DNA of 58,783 nucleotides from Amycolatopsis suaedae. GTDB lineage: Bacteria > Actinomycetota > Actinomycetes > Mycobacteriales > Pseudonocardiaceae. Below the pieces are notes generated by a model. That model made no database searches, was not told the DNA's origin, and saw nothing but the letters and a program-made list of their open reading frames with translations. Positions 16,070 to 25,581 of the stretch are shown here, piece after piece (position 1 is the stretch's first letter; each line of letters opens with the position of its first letter). The DNA lies in the NCBI RefSeq assembly GCF_004214935.1, contig NZ_SFCC01000026.1, positions 1-58,783 of the forward strand, read 5' to 3'. A program made the position numbers and the translations under genes.

Positions 16070-16873
16070 TCACCTGCTGTGCGGTGTGAGCACCCCCGGC
16101 GCGAACCCCATGAACCGCTGGGCCAGCCGCGCGAACGGCTCCGGCGAGCCGGTGGCGACGAACTCGTGCCGCGGCGGCTCGTCGCCGGGCTGGGCGAGCA
16201 GGTCGGCCTCGGTGAGCACCCGGACCAGGTCCTTCGCGGTCTCCTCCGCGCTGGACACCAGCGTGACGTCGTGCCCCATCACGATCTGCAGGACGCCGGA
16301 CAGCAGCGGGTAGTGCGTGCAGCCGAGGACAAGGGTGTCGACCTGCGCGCGCAGCAGCGGTTCGAGGTAGCCCTGTGCCAGGCCGAGCACCTGCCTGCCG
16401 GAGGTGATGCCGCGTTCGACGAAGTCGACGAACCGCGGACAGGCCACGCTGGTGACCTCGACGTCCCGGGCGGCGGCGAACGCGTCGGCGTAGGCCCGGG
16501 AGCGAACGGTCCCCTCGGTGCCGATGACCCCGATCCGGCCGGTGTGGGTCGCCGCGACCGCCCGCCGGACGGCGGGCAGGACGACCTCGATCACCGGCAC
16601 GTCATAGCGTTCCCGCGCGTCCCGCAGGCAGGCGGCCGACGCCGTGTTGCAGGCGATGACCAGTGCCTTCACCCCGCCGTCGACCAGGTCGTCCAGCGCG
16701 GCGAGCGCCAGTTCCCTGGCGCGGGCGATGGGCAGTGGGCCGTACGGGTTGTGCGCGGTGTCGCCGACGTACCGCAGCCGCTCGGCAGGCAGTTGTTCCA
16801 GGATCGTCCGGGCGACGGTCAGACCGCCCACCCCTGAGTCGAAGACACCAATCGGCAGGTCGGCTGCGGTCAC
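16070..16873 (-). CDS. murI: Glutamate racemase
   Basis: A 267-residue cofactor-independent racemase making D-glutamate for peptidoglycan. It has the DSGVGGLTVAR start and the two catalytic cysteines, Cys75 in IACNTAS and Cys185 in LGCTHYPLL. The GTG at 16873 overlaps the rhomboid stop (GTGA). The order rhomboid-murI-MBL-rph-rdgB is the same as in mycobacteria, indicating an old, stable block. Confidence 0.97.
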   Translation of the reverse strand: MTAADLPIGVFDSGVGGLTVARTILEQLPAERLRYVGDTAHNPYGPLPIARARELALAALDDLVDGGVKALVIACNTASAACLRDARERYDVPVIEVVLPAVRRAVAATHTGRIGVIGTEGTVRSRAYADAFAAARDVEVTSVACPRFVDFVERGITSGRQVLGLAQGYLEPLLRAQVDTLVLGCTHYPLLSGVLQIVMGHDVTLVSSAEETAKDLVRVLTEADLLAQPGDEPPRHEFVATGSPEPFARLAQRFMGFAPGVLTPHSR

Positions 16874-17532
16874 ACGCCGAGGTTACCGGCGGGCTTGCGG
16901 GCGCGTGCCCGGTCGCCCCTGCCGATGAGCCAGGCGGCGAGGACACCGGCGAGAGCCCCGAACAGGTGCCCCTGCCAGGAGATCCCCGGGTCGCCGGGCA
17001 GCACGCCCCAGAGCATGCCGCCCCAGATCACCAGCAGCACGGCGGCGATGGCGATCTGGCCGAGGCTGCGGTTGAACACGCCCCGCACCAGCAGGTAGGC
17101 CAGCCAGCCGAAGGCCAGCCCGGAGGCGCCGACGGTCACCGCGCCGTCGCCGGGCCCGACCAGCCAGACGCCGAGCCCGCCGAGGACCCAGATGACCGCG
17201 GTGACGATCGCCCACCGTCCGATGCCGCTGGCCATGGCGAGGAACGCGAACACCATCACCGGGATGGTGTTGCTGAACAGGTGGTCCCAGCCGGCGTGCA
17301 GCGCGGGTGCCCACAGGATGCCGTCGAGTCCGGACAGTGTGCGGGACTCGATTCCGGCATGGTCGAGGTCCGCCGGGAGGATGGCGTCGATCACCTCCAC
17401 CAGGTAGAGCATGGCCGTGAACGCCAGGACCACGATGGCGGCGGCCTTGGGATTGGCCGGCAGCAGCCGCTTCGCCGGGTTGGTCTCCGGCTGCTGGCCC
17501 GACGGGACGGGTTGCTCTGGCAGAGTGCTCAC
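16870..17532 (-). CDS. Rhomboid-family intramembrane serine protease
   Basis: A 220-residue integral membrane protein with about six transmembrane helices. It carries the rhomboid catalytic dyad, Ser137 in VGASGLAFG and His189 in WQGHLFGALAG, plus His84 in DHLFSN. A Pro/Gln-rich cytoplasmic N-terminus precedes the first helix. I chose GTG 17532 over the long in-frame extension because the family begins shortly before the first helix and the extension is antisense to ogt. It is coupled to murI by GTGA. The substrate is unknown. Confidence 0.92.
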   Translation of the reverse strand: MSTLPEQPVPSGQQPETNPAKRLLPANPKAAAIVVLAFTAMLYLVEVIDAILPADLDHAGIESRTLSGLDGILWAPALHAGWDHLFSNTIPVMVFAFLAMASGIGRWAIVTAVIWVLGGLGVWLVGPGDGAVTVGASGLAFGWLAYLLVRGVFNRSLGQIAIAAVLLVIWGGMLWGVLPGDPGISWQGHLFGALAGVLAAWLIGRGDRARARKPAGNLGV

Positions 17533-17614
17533 GTGATCCAGGCTACGACGGATCACCGGCCTGGCACCTCGGGGAAATCCCCTGGTGTCGGTGCCTGGGG
17601 GCACAATGGCGGGT

Positions 17615-18133
17615 ATGACGACGGTGGCGTTCGCCGGCCTGCCGACGGAGGTGGGCCACGTGCTGGCCGCCGTCACCGAGGACGGCCTGGTCGCGACGCA
17701 TTTCTTCGACACCCCGGAGGTCCGCGAGGGCATCGCGGCCCGGGTCGGCGCGACGGTGGTCGAGGACGCGGAGCGGACCGACGGAATCCGCGCGGAGCTG
17801 GCCGGGTACTTCGCCGGGGAACGCACGGAGTTCACCACTCCGGTGGACTGGCGGCTGACCTCACGTGCCCAGCGCACCGTGCTGGGCACGCTGTACGAGA
17901 CGGTGCCGTACGGCTCCGTGGTCACCTACGGCGAGCTGGCGCAGCGCAGTGGCTCGGGCATTCCCGCGCGGGGTATCGGGTCGATCATGGGCAGCAACCC
18001 GATCCCGATCGTCGTGCCCTGTCACCGGGTGGTGGCCGGCAACGGGCTGGGCGGCTTCAGCGGCGGCGAGGGCGTCGAGGCCAAGCGCTGGCTGCTGACC
18101 ATGGAGGGCCACCTCCCGCCCGGCCTCTGGTGA
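17615..18133 (+). CDS. ogt: Methylated-DNA-[protein]-cysteine S-methyltransferase
   Basis: A 172-residue suicide repair protein that removes methyl groups from O6-methylguanine. The acceptor is Cys136 in PIVVPCHRVV, preceded by the DNA-binding helix-turn-helix region (PYGSVVTYGELA; GIPARGIGSIMGSNP). The ATG at 17615 was chosen as the start of the family domain; in-frame ATG 17606 is possible. CACAAT lies about 10 bp upstream, suggesting a leaderless or nearly leaderless transcript. It is divergent from the rhomboid operon and followed by a large palindrome. Confidence 0.93.
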   Translation: MTTVAFAGLPTEVGHVLAAVTEDGLVATHFFDTPEVREGIAARVGATVVEDAERTDGIRAELAGYFAGERTEFTTPVDWRLTSRAQRTVLGTLYETVPYGSVVTYGELAQRSGSGIPARGIGSIMGSNPIPIVVPCHRVVAGNGLGGFSGGEGVEAKRWLLTMEGHLPPGLW

Positions 18134-18489
18134 CGCGCCCGACCCGCTCCGCCGATGCCGTGAAGGGGGCCCTCACGGCATCTGGTACCAGGGTCCCGGC
18201 GAAGTCGGGTCGCGGGCAGGAGAGGTGGCTGGCCTCGAGCGTAGAACTCGTGTAGCGGAACGCAGAACTCGCGTGCGTGAGCGCATAACTCACGATGTGG
18301 ACGCCGGTTCTCACGTGGTGCCGGTCGCACACGCGACCGGCCCGTTCGCGCGAGTCCTCCGTTCCCGACCCGCGAGTCGACCGTTCCGGACCCCCGAGTT
18401 ACACGTTCCCGCCCACCCGGTCCCACTGCCTGGCACGCCGAGTCCAGATCGCGCACTCGAGCCCCACCTTGCCGATGCGGCATTCGAGG
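18134..18489. repeat. Repeat-filled gap between convergent ogt and cysM
   Basis: No gene is seen in this 356-bp gap. At 18154-18182 there is a 29-bp imperfect palindrome centred on GGGGGCCC with arms GATGCCGTGA/TCACGGCATC. It is followed by TCCCGGCGAAGTCGGG, a relative of the tail of the GTGAAGG repeat module. From about 18236 to 18420 a degenerate ~20-bp period repeat runs: GAACGCAGAACTCGCG-type units first, then their inverted form (CGCGAGTC..CGTTC). The same two-part design recurs at 28.4-28.8 kb. The palindrome may terminate both genes. Confidence 0.8.
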
Positions 18490-19440
18490 TCAGGCCCAGA
18501 GCTGGCCGTCCAGGCGCTCGGCGGCCTCGTCGAGCGAGCCGCTGTAGGCGCCGGTCGACAGGTACTTCCAGCCGGCGTCGGCCACGACGAACGCGACGTC
18601 GGCCTGCTCGCCCTTGGCCGCGGCCTTCTCGGCGACCGCCATCGCCGCGTGCAGCACGGCACCGGTCGAGATGCCCGCGAAGATCCCCTCGTGCTCCAGC
18701 AGCTCCCGGGTGCGGCGCAGCGCGTCGTAGGCGCCGACGGAGTAGCGGCCGGACAGCACGTCCGGGTCGTACAGCTCCGGCACGAAGCCCTCGTCGAGGT
18801 TACGCAGGCCGTAGACCAGTTCGCCGTAGCGCGGTTCGGCCGCGATGATCTGAACATCCGGCTTGTGTTCACGCAGGTAGCGGCCGACACCGACCAGCGT
18901 GCCGGTGGTGCCAAGGCCGCCGACGAAGTGCGTGAGCGTCGGCAGGTCCTTCAGCAGTTCGGGGCCGGTACCGCGGTAGTGCGCGTCGGCGTTGGCCGGG
19001 TTGCCGTACTGGTAGAGCATGACCCAGTCCGGATTGGACTCGGCCAGCTCCTTCGCCCGGCGCACCGCCTCGTTCGACCCGCCCGCGGCAGGCGAGAACA
19101 CGATTCGCGCGCCGTAGGCCTGCAGCAGCTGCTTGCGCTCGGCGGAGGTGTTCTCCGGCATCACGCAGATCAGGCCGTACCCCTTGAGTTTGGCGGCCAT
19201 GGCCAGCGAGATGCCGGTGTTGCCCGACGTCGGCTCCAGGATCGTCGATCCCCTGCGCAGCCTGCCCTCCCGCTCCGCCGCCTCGATCATGGCCAGCGCG
19301 GGCCGGTCCTTGATCGATCCGGTGGGGTTGCGGTCCTCGAGCTTCGCCCACAGCCGCACGTCGTGGGTGGGCGACAGCCTCGGCAGCCCCACCAGCGGGG
19401 TGCCGCCGAGGGCGTCGAGCAACGACTCGAAGCGCGCCAT
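18490..19440 (-). CDS. cysM: CysO-dependent cysteine synthase (O-phosphoserine sulfhydrylase)
   Basis: A 316-residue PLP enzyme of the cysteine synthase fold. PLP Lys44 lies in GSIKDRPA, with the substrate loop EPTSGNTGISLA and the GGLGTTGT phosphate loop. In mycobacteria this CysM uses O-phosphoserine and the thiocarboxylated protein CysO. Direct adjacency to cysO (the stop abuts the cysM ATG) and mec here supports the same chemistry. Phosphoserine is also the substrate of SerB, encoded 13 kb away. The C-terminal segment (DGQLWA) is the short lid expected of the phosphoserine-specific subgroup. Confidence 0.95.
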   Translation of the reverse strand: MARFESLLDALGGTPLVGLPRLSPTHDVRLWAKLEDRNPTGSIKDRPALAMIEAAEREGRLRRGSTILEPTSGNTGISLAMAAKLKGYGLICVMPENTSAERKQLLQAYGARIVFSPAAGGSNEAVRRAKELAESNPDWVMLYQYGNPANADAHYRGTGPELLKDLPTLTHFVGGLGTTGTLVGVGRYLREHKPDVQIIAAEPRYGELVYGLRNLDEGFVPELYDPDVLSGRYSVGAYDALRRTRELLEHEGIFAGISTGAVLHAAMAVAEKAAAKGEQADVAFVVADAGWKYLSTGAYSGSLDEAAERLDGQLWA

Positions 19441-19719
19441 CTACCGCGCGCCACCCGCGACGGCGGGGAGGATCGTCAGCGTGTCGCCGTCCTTGACCTC
19501 CGCCTCGAGACCACCGGCGAAGCGCACGTCCTCGTCGTTGACGTAGACGTTGATGAAGCGGTGCAGCTTCTCCTCCTTCACCACCCGCGCCTTGATGCCG
19601 CCGTGGCGGGACTCGATGTCGTCGATGACCTGGGCAACGGTGCTGCCACTCGCCTCGACGCTCTTCTCGCCGCCGGTGTGCGTGCGCAGGATGGTGGGGA
19701 TGAAGACGGTCACGGCCAT
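19441..19719 (-). CDS. cysO: Sulfur-carrier protein CysO (MoaD/ThiS-like) with C-terminal extension
   Basis: A 92-residue ubiquitin-fold sulfur carrier. The body (FIPTILRTHTGGEKSVEASG; FINVYVNDEDVRF; LTILPAVAGG) is CysO. Its terminal Gly-Gly is normally thiocarboxylated and then carries nascent cysteine. Here two residues, Ala-Arg, follow the Gly-Gly before the stop, so the carrier would need trimming before activation; the adjacent JAMM peptidase Mec is the obvious candidate. The ATG at 19719 has a strong GGAGGAAACC site. The long upstream frame is antisense shadow of mec. Confidence 0.93.
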   Translation of the reverse strand: MAVTVFIPTILRTHTGGEKSVEASGSTVAQVIDDIESRHGGIKARVVKEEKLHRFINVYVNDEDVRFAGGLEAEVKDGDTLTILPAVAGGAR

Positions 19720-19772
19720 GGGTTTCCTCCGTAGGGTGTTTCCGGTTGGGCAGACGTTCGGGGCGAGGGTGT

Positions 19773-20180
19773 TTATTCCTCGATCTGGACCTCTTCCTCG
19801 GTGACCTCGCCCTCGACGATCCGGAACGAGCGCAGCTCGTACTCCTGCGGGTCCTTGACGGACACCAGCACGTAGTGGGCGAACGGCTCCTTCGCCCGGT
19901 CGATGTCGGTACGTGACGGGTAGGCCTCGGTAGCCGTGTGGGAGTGGTAGATCACCACGAAGTCCTCGTCGCGCCGCAGCATCTCGTTGTGCAGCTGCTT
20001 GTACTCCGTGCTGTCGAACTCGTAGTACGTCGGCGAACGGGCCGCGTTGAGCATCGGGACGAGCCGTTCGGCCCGGTCGGAGCCCTCCGGGCCGAGGATC
20101 ACCCCGCACGCCTCGTCGGGGAAGTCCTTCCGCGCATGGGCGACGATCGCCTCGACATGATCACGACGGATACGCAACAC
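19773..20180 (-). CDS. mec: JAMM-type metallopeptidase releasing cysteine from CysO
   Basis: A 135-residue Mov34/JAMM zinc peptidase. The catalytic set Glu23, His79-x-His81 and Asp92 (IYHSHTATEAYPSRTD) is intact. In mycobacteria Mec cleaves cysteine from the CysO-cysteine adduct to finish this pathway. It starts at GTG 20180 and precedes cysO by 53 bp. It might also remove the Ala-Arg tail of CysO (inference). The acidic C-terminus (EEEVQIEE) is unremarkable. Confidence 0.95.
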   Translation of the reverse strand: MLRIRRDHVEAIVAHARKDFPDEACGVILGPEGSDRAERLVPMLNAARSPTYYEFDSTEYKQLHNEMLRRDEDFVVIYHSHTATEAYPSRTDIDRAKEPFAHYVLVSVKDPQEYELRSFRIVEGEVTEEEVQIEE

Positions 20181-20220
20181 GGTCCCATCCTATGTGGTGG
20201 ACAGGCTGCGTTCATATCGT

Positions 20221-20237
20221 GAGACGAACGACGTCTC
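20221..20237. promoter_or_regulatory. Short inverted repeat between divergent mec and PLDc_N gene
   Basis: GAGACG (20221-20226) and CGTCTC (20232-20237) form perfect 6-bp arms around AACGA, 40 bp upstream of mec and 35 bp upstream of the plus-strand gene. TAGGGT 8 bp before the GTG at 20273 could be a -10 box of a leaderless transcript. Operator function is a guess. Confidence 0.3.
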
Positions 20238-20272
20238 CCCTGGGGAGCGATGCTATGCGCTAGGGTTTCCCC

Positions 20273-20601
20273 GTGCCCGTCCTCGGATTCGGCGTCATCG
20301 GCATCCTCGTGATGGCGCTCTGGATCTTCTGCCTCGTCGACGTCATCACCACCGAGCCGGACGACTGCCGCCACCTGCCGAAAATGGGCTGGCTGATGAT
20401 CGTCCTGCTGCTGCCGACGGTCGGATCGCTGGTCTGGCTGTTCGCCGGCCGCCCGCCACGCGCGGCGCGGATCACCGAAGCCCCGAGCACCCCGGCCGCG
20501 CCTCGCCCCGAGACCGACGCCGAGTTCCGGCGCCGCGTCCGCGAGCGCGCCGAGCAGCAGCGCCGTGCCGCACGGGAACAGCAGCGCAAGCGCGAGGAGA
20601 A

Positions 20602-20605
<4 letters not shown>
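20273..20605 (+). CDS. PLDc_N-domain small membrane protein
   Basis: A 110-residue protein with two N-terminal transmembrane helices (FGVIGILVMALWIFCLVDV and GWLMIVLLLPTVGSLVWLF), joined by a loop with TTEPDDCRHLPK, the PLDc_N pattern seen alone in many actinobacteria. A charged helical tail of about 50 residues (RRRVRERAEQQRRAAREQQRKREE) follows, probably a cytoplasmic coiled coil. The catalytic phospholipase D domain is absent, so no lipase activity is expected. Its TAG stop overlaps the TAG stop of the convergent gene in a CTAG palindrome. Confidence 0.85.
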
Positions 20606-21554
<949 letters not shown>

Positions 21555-21558
<4 letters not shown>

Positions 21559-22112
21559 TCGGCGAGCGCCTGGACGAGGCTTTCCTGCACCCAGGTCAGC
21601 CAGTGGTAGACGCCCAGGTGCGGCGAGCGCGGGTCGTCCTCGGGCAGCTCGTCGGGCATGTCGTCGGTGACGTCCAGCGCGGTCCCCAGCGCCAGCCGGA
21701 CGTCGTTGATCGCGGACAGCCAGGAGTCGGCCTGTTCGAAGGACAGCTTCACCGTCCCGCCCTCCGGCGGCAGCGTGGACAGCATTAGCGTCGCCACGCC
21801 GACCTTGGCGTCGAGCAGCTCCGGCTCGTGCAGCGAGCGCAACGCGGCCGCCGAGTCCAGCGACTCCTTGCTGGGGTTGTCCGGGTCGAGCTTGTGGAAG
21901 TCCGGCAGCAGCCGGGACAGCACCGGGTCGTTGGGAGCCTCGCTGGGGCCGGTACGGATGCCGGTCAGCTCGGCCAGCTCGTCCTGCGGCGCCTCCTCGG
22001 CCCGGGTGCGGAGCATGTCCTCCATCTGGCTGACCAGGCCGCGCAGCACCGCAGCTTCCTGCTGGTCGAACTCGGCGACCATCCTGGCGCCCTTGCGCCG
22101 CCAACCCTTCAC
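21555..22112 (-). CDS. DUF2017 protein
   Basis: A 185-residue helical protein of the actinobacterial DUF2017 family (Rv1332 counterpart), always found beside clpS. It has FDQQEAAVLRGLVSQMEDMLR, a central PVLSRLLPD segment and the C-terminal LGVYHWLTWVQESLVQAL. GTG 22112 overlaps the clpS stop and its own stop overlaps the P1 hydrolase start, so three genes are translationally chained. Function is unknown; an adaptor or regulatory role with ClpS is suggested only by linkage. Confidence 0.9.
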
Positions 22113-22405
22113 GGCTGCTCCATCGTGGCCCACAGGCCCGCGGCGTGCAGCTTCGCCACGTCGCCCTCCACCTTCTCCTTGGAGCCCGACGAGACCGTCG
22201 CCTTGCCCTTGTGGTGTACGTCCAGCATCAGCTTCGTGGCGTGGTCCCTGCTGTACCCGAACAGCTTCTGGAACACGTACGTCACGTACGACATCAGGTT
22301 CACCGGGTCGTTCCAGACGATGGTCTGCCACGGTTTGTCCTCAGCCCCCAGGTCGGCCGAGATCGGGTCGACCTGCGTCTGTTCCGCTGCGGCAGGCGTG
22401 GTCAT
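22109..22405 (-). CDS. clpS: ATP-dependent Clp protease adaptor ClpS
   Basis: A 98-residue N-end-rule adaptor that delivers substrates with bulky N-terminal residues to the ClpAP/ClpCP protease. It shows the typical WNDPVNLMSYVTYVFQKLFG segment followed by ATKLMLDVHHKGKATV and GDVAKLHAAGLWATME. The N-terminal ~25 residues are a flexible extension. It is the first gene of the clpS-DUF2017-P1 operon and is divergent from pncB. Confidence 0.95.
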   Translation of the reverse strand: MTTPAAAEQTQVDPISADLGAEDKPWQTIVWNDPVNLMSYVTYVFQKLFGYSRDHATKLMLDVHHKGKATVSSGSKEKVEGDVAKLHAAGLWATMEQP

Positions 22406-22453
22406 GTCCCCATGGTGTCACGTCGGCCGTAGCCGTCTCTCTAGGGTTGAGCC

Positions 22454-23737
22454 ATGGATACCAGCACCGCGCTGCTCACCGACCACTACGAGCTGACCAT
22501 GCTGAGCAGTGCCCTCGCCGACGGCACCGGCGACCGGCCGTGCGTGTTCGAGGTGTTCGCGCGCCGCCTTCCCGACGGCCGCCGCTACGGCGTGGTCGCC
22601 GGCACCGCGCGCGTGCTGGACGCCATCGCCGACTTCACCTTCACCGACGCCGAGCTGGCCCAGCTGGAGGCGACCGGCGTCGTCGACGCCCAGACGCTGG
22701 CCTGGCTGGCCGACTACTCGTTCGGCGGCGACGTCGACGGCTACCCGGAGGGCGAGCTGTACTTCCCCGGCTCGCCGATCATGACCGTGCGCGGCAGCTT
22801 CGCCGAGGCCGTCGTGCTGGAGACCCTGGTGCTGTCGATCCTCAACCACGACAGCGCCATCGCCTCGGCCGCCGCGCGGATGTCGGCGGCGGCGCACGGC
22901 AGGCCGATCATCGAGATGGGCGGCAGGCGTACCCACGAATGGGCGGCCGTCGCGGCGGCCCGCGCCGCCTACCTCGCCGGGTTCGCCACGACGTCGAACC
23001 TGGAGGCAGGCCGCCGCTACGGCATTCCCACGCGGGGCACGGTCGCGCACGCGTTCATGCTGCTGCACGACAGCGAGGAGGCGGCGTTCCGCGCGCAGGT
23101 CGACAAGCTGGGCACGGACACCACGCTGCTGGTGGACACCTACGACATCACCGCGGGCATCGAGACCGCCGTGCGCGTGGCCGGGACGGAACTCGGCGCG
23201 ATCCGGATCGACTCGGGCGACGTCGGGGTGCTGGCCCGCAAGGCCCGTGAACAACTGGACGCGCTGGGTGCGAAGGACACCCGGATCGTGGTCTCCGGCG
23301 ACCTCGACGAGCATGCCATCGCCGCCCTGCGGGCCGAGCCGGTCGACGCCTACGGCGTCGGCACCTCGGTGGTCACCGGGTCGGGCGCGCCGACGGCCGG
23401 CATGGTCTACAAGCTGGTCGAGGTCGACGGCAGGCCGGTCGCCAAGCGCAGCACCCACAAGGAGTCCCGCGGCGGCCGTAAGTCCGCCGTGCGCAGGCAC
23501 AAGCCGACCGGGACGGCGATCGACGAGATCATCTACGCCACCGACGGCGAGGCACCCGAGTTCGGCGAGCACGACCGGCCGTTGCAGATCCCGATGCTGC
23601 GTGACGGGCAGCCGGTGGACGGCCTGCCCACGCTGGACGACGCGCGGCAACGCCTGCGCAGGGGGCTGGTGAGCCTACCCTGGGAGGGGCTGAAGCTGTC
23701 CAGCGGCGAACCGGCCGTTCCGACGGTCTTCCTGTAG
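22454..23737 (+). CDS. pncB: Nicotinate phosphoribosyltransferase
   Basis: A 427-residue enzyme of NAD salvage that converts nicotinate and PRPP to nicotinate mononucleotide with ATP. The N-terminal LLTDHYELTMLSSAL, central GTVAHAFMLLHDS, IRIDSGDVGVLARKAR and KHKESRGG-like THKESRGGRKSAVRR are characteristic. The nicotinamidase gene follows by 10 bp, so the two convert nicotinamide to NaMN as one unit. CTAGGGT about 10 bp before the ATG may be a -10 box with a very short leader. Confidence 0.96.
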   Translation: MDTSTALLTDHYELTMLSSALADGTGDRPCVFEVFARRLPDGRRYGVVAGTARVLDAIADFTFTDAELAQLEATGVVDAQTLAWLADYSFGGDVDGYPEGELYFPGSPIMTVRGSFAEAVVLETLVLSILNHDSAIASAAARMSAAAHGRPIIEMGGRRTHEWAAVAAARAAYLAGFATTSNLEAGRRYGIPTRGTVAHAFMLLHDSEEAAFRAQVDKLGTDTTLLVDTYDITAGIETAVRVAGTELGAIRIDSGDVGVLARKAREQLDALGAKDTRIVVSGDLDEHAIAALRAEPVDAYGVGTSVVTGSGAPTAGMVYKLVEVDGRPVAKRSTHKESRGGRKSAVRRHKPTGTAIDEIIYATDGEAPEFGEHDRPLQIPMLRDGQPVDGLPTLDDARQRLRRGLVSLPWEGLKLSSGEPAVPTVFL

Positions 23738-23747
23738 GGAGGTACAG

Positions 23748-24320
23748 GTGGGTAGCGCACTGATCGTGGTGGACGTGCAGAACGACTTCTGCGAGGGCGG
23801 CGCGCTGGCCGTCGCGGGTGGCGCCGAGGTGGCGGCGCGGATCTCGGCGTACCTCACCGAGTCGGCCTACGACCACGTGGTGGCCACCAGGGACTACCAC
23901 ATCGACCCCGGCGCGCACTTCAGCGAGCAGCCGGACTTCGTCCGCTCCTGGCCGGTGCACTGCGTCGCGGGTTCGCCCGGGGCGGCGTTCCACCCCGAGC
24001 TGGACGTCGTGCCGGTGTCGGCGGTGTTCTCCAAGGGGCAGTACAGCGACGGCTACTCGGGCTTCGAGGGCACCAGCGGCACCGGCGAGCAGCTCGCCGA
24101 CTGGCTGCGGGCCAGGGAGGTCGAGCGGGTCGACGTCGTCGGCATCGCCACCGACCACTGTGTCCGGGCCACCGCACTCGACGCGGCCCGCGCCGGCTTC
24201 GGCACCAGGGTGCTGCTCGACCTCACCGCCGGCGTCTCGGCGTCCACCGTGGACACTGCGATGGACGAGCTGCGCGCGGCGGGTGTCGCGCTGTCGGGCA
24301 CGCCGAAGGTGGCGGGATGA
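23748..24320 (+). CDS. pncA: Nicotinamidase (pyrazinamidase)
   Basis: A 190-residue cysteine hydrolase converting nicotinamide to nicotinate. The catalytic triad is visible as Asp9 (VVDVQNDF), Lys96 (FSKGQYS) and Cys138 (TDHCVRATA), with metal ligands in RDYHIDPGAHF. It starts at GTG 23748 after GGGAGG. It lies between pncB and the aldolase gene, whose ATG overlaps its stop (ATGA). The family also activates the prodrug pyrazinamide. Confidence 0.96.
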   Translation: MGSALIVVDVQNDFCEGGALAVAGGAEVAARISAYLTESAYDHVVATRDYHIDPGAHFSEQPDFVRSWPVHCVAGSPGAAFHPELDVVPVSAVFSKGQYSDGYSGFEGTSGTGEQLADWLRAREVERVDVVGIATDHCVRATALDAARAGFGTRVLLDLTAGVSASTVDTAMDELRAAGVALSGTPKVAG

Positions 24321-24940
24321 CGTTCCTCGACGAGCTGACCACGCATCGGCTGGTCGCCATCCTGCGGGCCGACGACACCAGCCGGTTCACCGCCGTGGGC
24401 CGCGTGCTGCGTGACTCGGGGGTCCGGCTGCTGGAAGCGGCGCTCACCACGCCGGGCGCGCCGGAGGCGATCACCGAGCTGGTCCGGGAACTGCCCGACG
24501 TCATCGTCGGGGCAGGCAGTGTCCGCGAGCCAGGCGACGTCGACACCGCGGCGGAGGCAGGCGCGGCGTTTCTGGTGACGCCGACGGTCAACCCGGCGGT
24601 GCTGGCCAGGGCCGAGGAGCTGAAGCTGCCGGTGCTGGCCGGGGCGTACACCCCGACCGAGATCGACCAGGCGTGGCGGCTGGGCGCGACGGCGGTGAAG
24701 CTGTTCCCCGCCGCGCAGGCCGGAGGCGTCGACTACGTCAAGGCCGTGCGTGCTCCGCTGCCGGATGTCCCGCTCGTGCCTACCGGCGGGGTAGGACCGC
24801 AGGATGTGCGGCCCTACCTCGACGCCGGTGCGGTGGCCGTCGCGGTGGCCGGTCCGCTGATCGGCGAGAGCCTGCGCAGCGACCAGGACGACCGGCTGGC
24901 CATCCGGGCGTGGGCCTTCGTGAACGAGACGACGCGTTAG
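24317..24940 (+). CDS. eda: KDPG/KHG-family aldolase
   Basis: A 207-residue class I aldolase that cleaves 2-keto-3-deoxy-6-phosphogluconate (or a related keto acid) to pyruvate and glyceraldehyde 3-phosphate. The Schiff-base residue is Lys128 in AVKLFPA, with general base Glu40 in LLEAALTT and the phosphate loop PTGGV. ATGA overlap couples it to pncA. No Edd or kinase gene is nearby, so the substrate is not fixed by context. Its TAG stop overlaps the convergent TAA stop by 3 bp. Confidence 0.88.
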   Translation: MTFLDELTTHRLVAILRADDTSRFTAVGRVLRDSGVRLLEAALTTPGAPEAITELVRELPDVIVGAGSVREPGDVDTAAEAGAAFLVTPTVNPAVLARAEELKLPVLAGAYTPTEIDQAWRLGATAVKLFPAAQAGGVDYVKAVRAPLPDVPLVPTGGVGPQDVRPYLDAGAVAVAVAGPLIGESLRSDQDDRLAIRAWAFVNETTR

Positions 24941-25581
24941 CCGCCGAACGGGTCGCAGGCCGCCGAGCCGACCACGATCTCGCCGCTGGCCGGGCCGCCC
25001 TGCGGGAACAGCGTGATGCGCATCAGGTTGGTCCGCAGGCTGCCGTCCGGCGGGGTCGGCGCGATCAGCTCGTTCACCATGACCTCCGCCAGCGGCTTGC
25101 CGCCGTCCGGCGCGGGCACGGTGATCTTGTGGTTGGCCGGGATGGACGACGGCACGGAGACGCCGGACAGGCCGCTCAGCTCGACGTAGCCCGCGGCGCC
25201 GGTCTTCGTGGTGTCGCAGCGGGCGAGGTAGGTCCGGACCTTGATCGTCGGCCCGCCGAACCGCCGCAGCACCTTCGTCTCGAACCGGCTGCCCTTCACC
25301 TCCGCCCTGGCGAAGCCGCCCGGCATGGTCACGCAGCTGGTCTCGCCCGCGCCGTACTTGGTGTCGCCCTCGGTGACCCCGCTGGTCCTGTTCGACTCGG
25401 TGGCGCCGAGCGTGCACGGCGCGATCGGCGCCACCTCGGACACGGTGCCGTCCAGCGTCACGTCCACCTCGCCCACGGAGCCCAGCGCCGTCGGCGCCAC
25501 CTCCGCCTGCGCGGCACCCGGGGCCATCACCAGGCCCGCGCAGGTAGCCGCCACCACCGTGATCTTCGCAAACCTCGACAC
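24937..25581 (-). CDS. Secreted protein, choice-of-anchor-P-like
   Basis: A 214-residue exported protein. The signal peptide is SRFAKITVVAATCAGLVMAPGAAQA (cleavage near residue 26). The beta-rich mature domain contains about five Cys and the conserved-looking SSIPANHKITVPAPDGGKPLAEVMVNE and GSAACDPFGG end, as in actinobacterial 'choice-of-anchor P' proteins. The GTG at 25581 is preceded by AAAGGAG. No membrane or wall anchor is seen in the protein itself. Function is unknown. Confidence 0.82.
   Translation of the reverse strand: MSRFAKITVVAATCAGLVMAPGAAQAEVAPTALGSVGEVDVTLDGTVSEVAPIAPCTLGATESNRTSGVTEGDTKYGAGETSCVTMPGGFARAEVKGSRFETKVLRRFGGPTIKVRTYLARCDTTKTGAAGYVELSGLSGVSVPSSIPANHKITVPAPDGGKPLAEVMVNELIAPTPPDGSLRTNLMRITLFPQGGPASGEIVVGSAACDPFGG

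Noticed and set aside
18225..18848. Open frames with RTRVAERRTRV-type peptides in the 18.2 and 28.5 kb gaps
   Set aside because: They translate the ~20-bp degenerate repeats and extend antisense into cysM; no start context and no independent coding signature.
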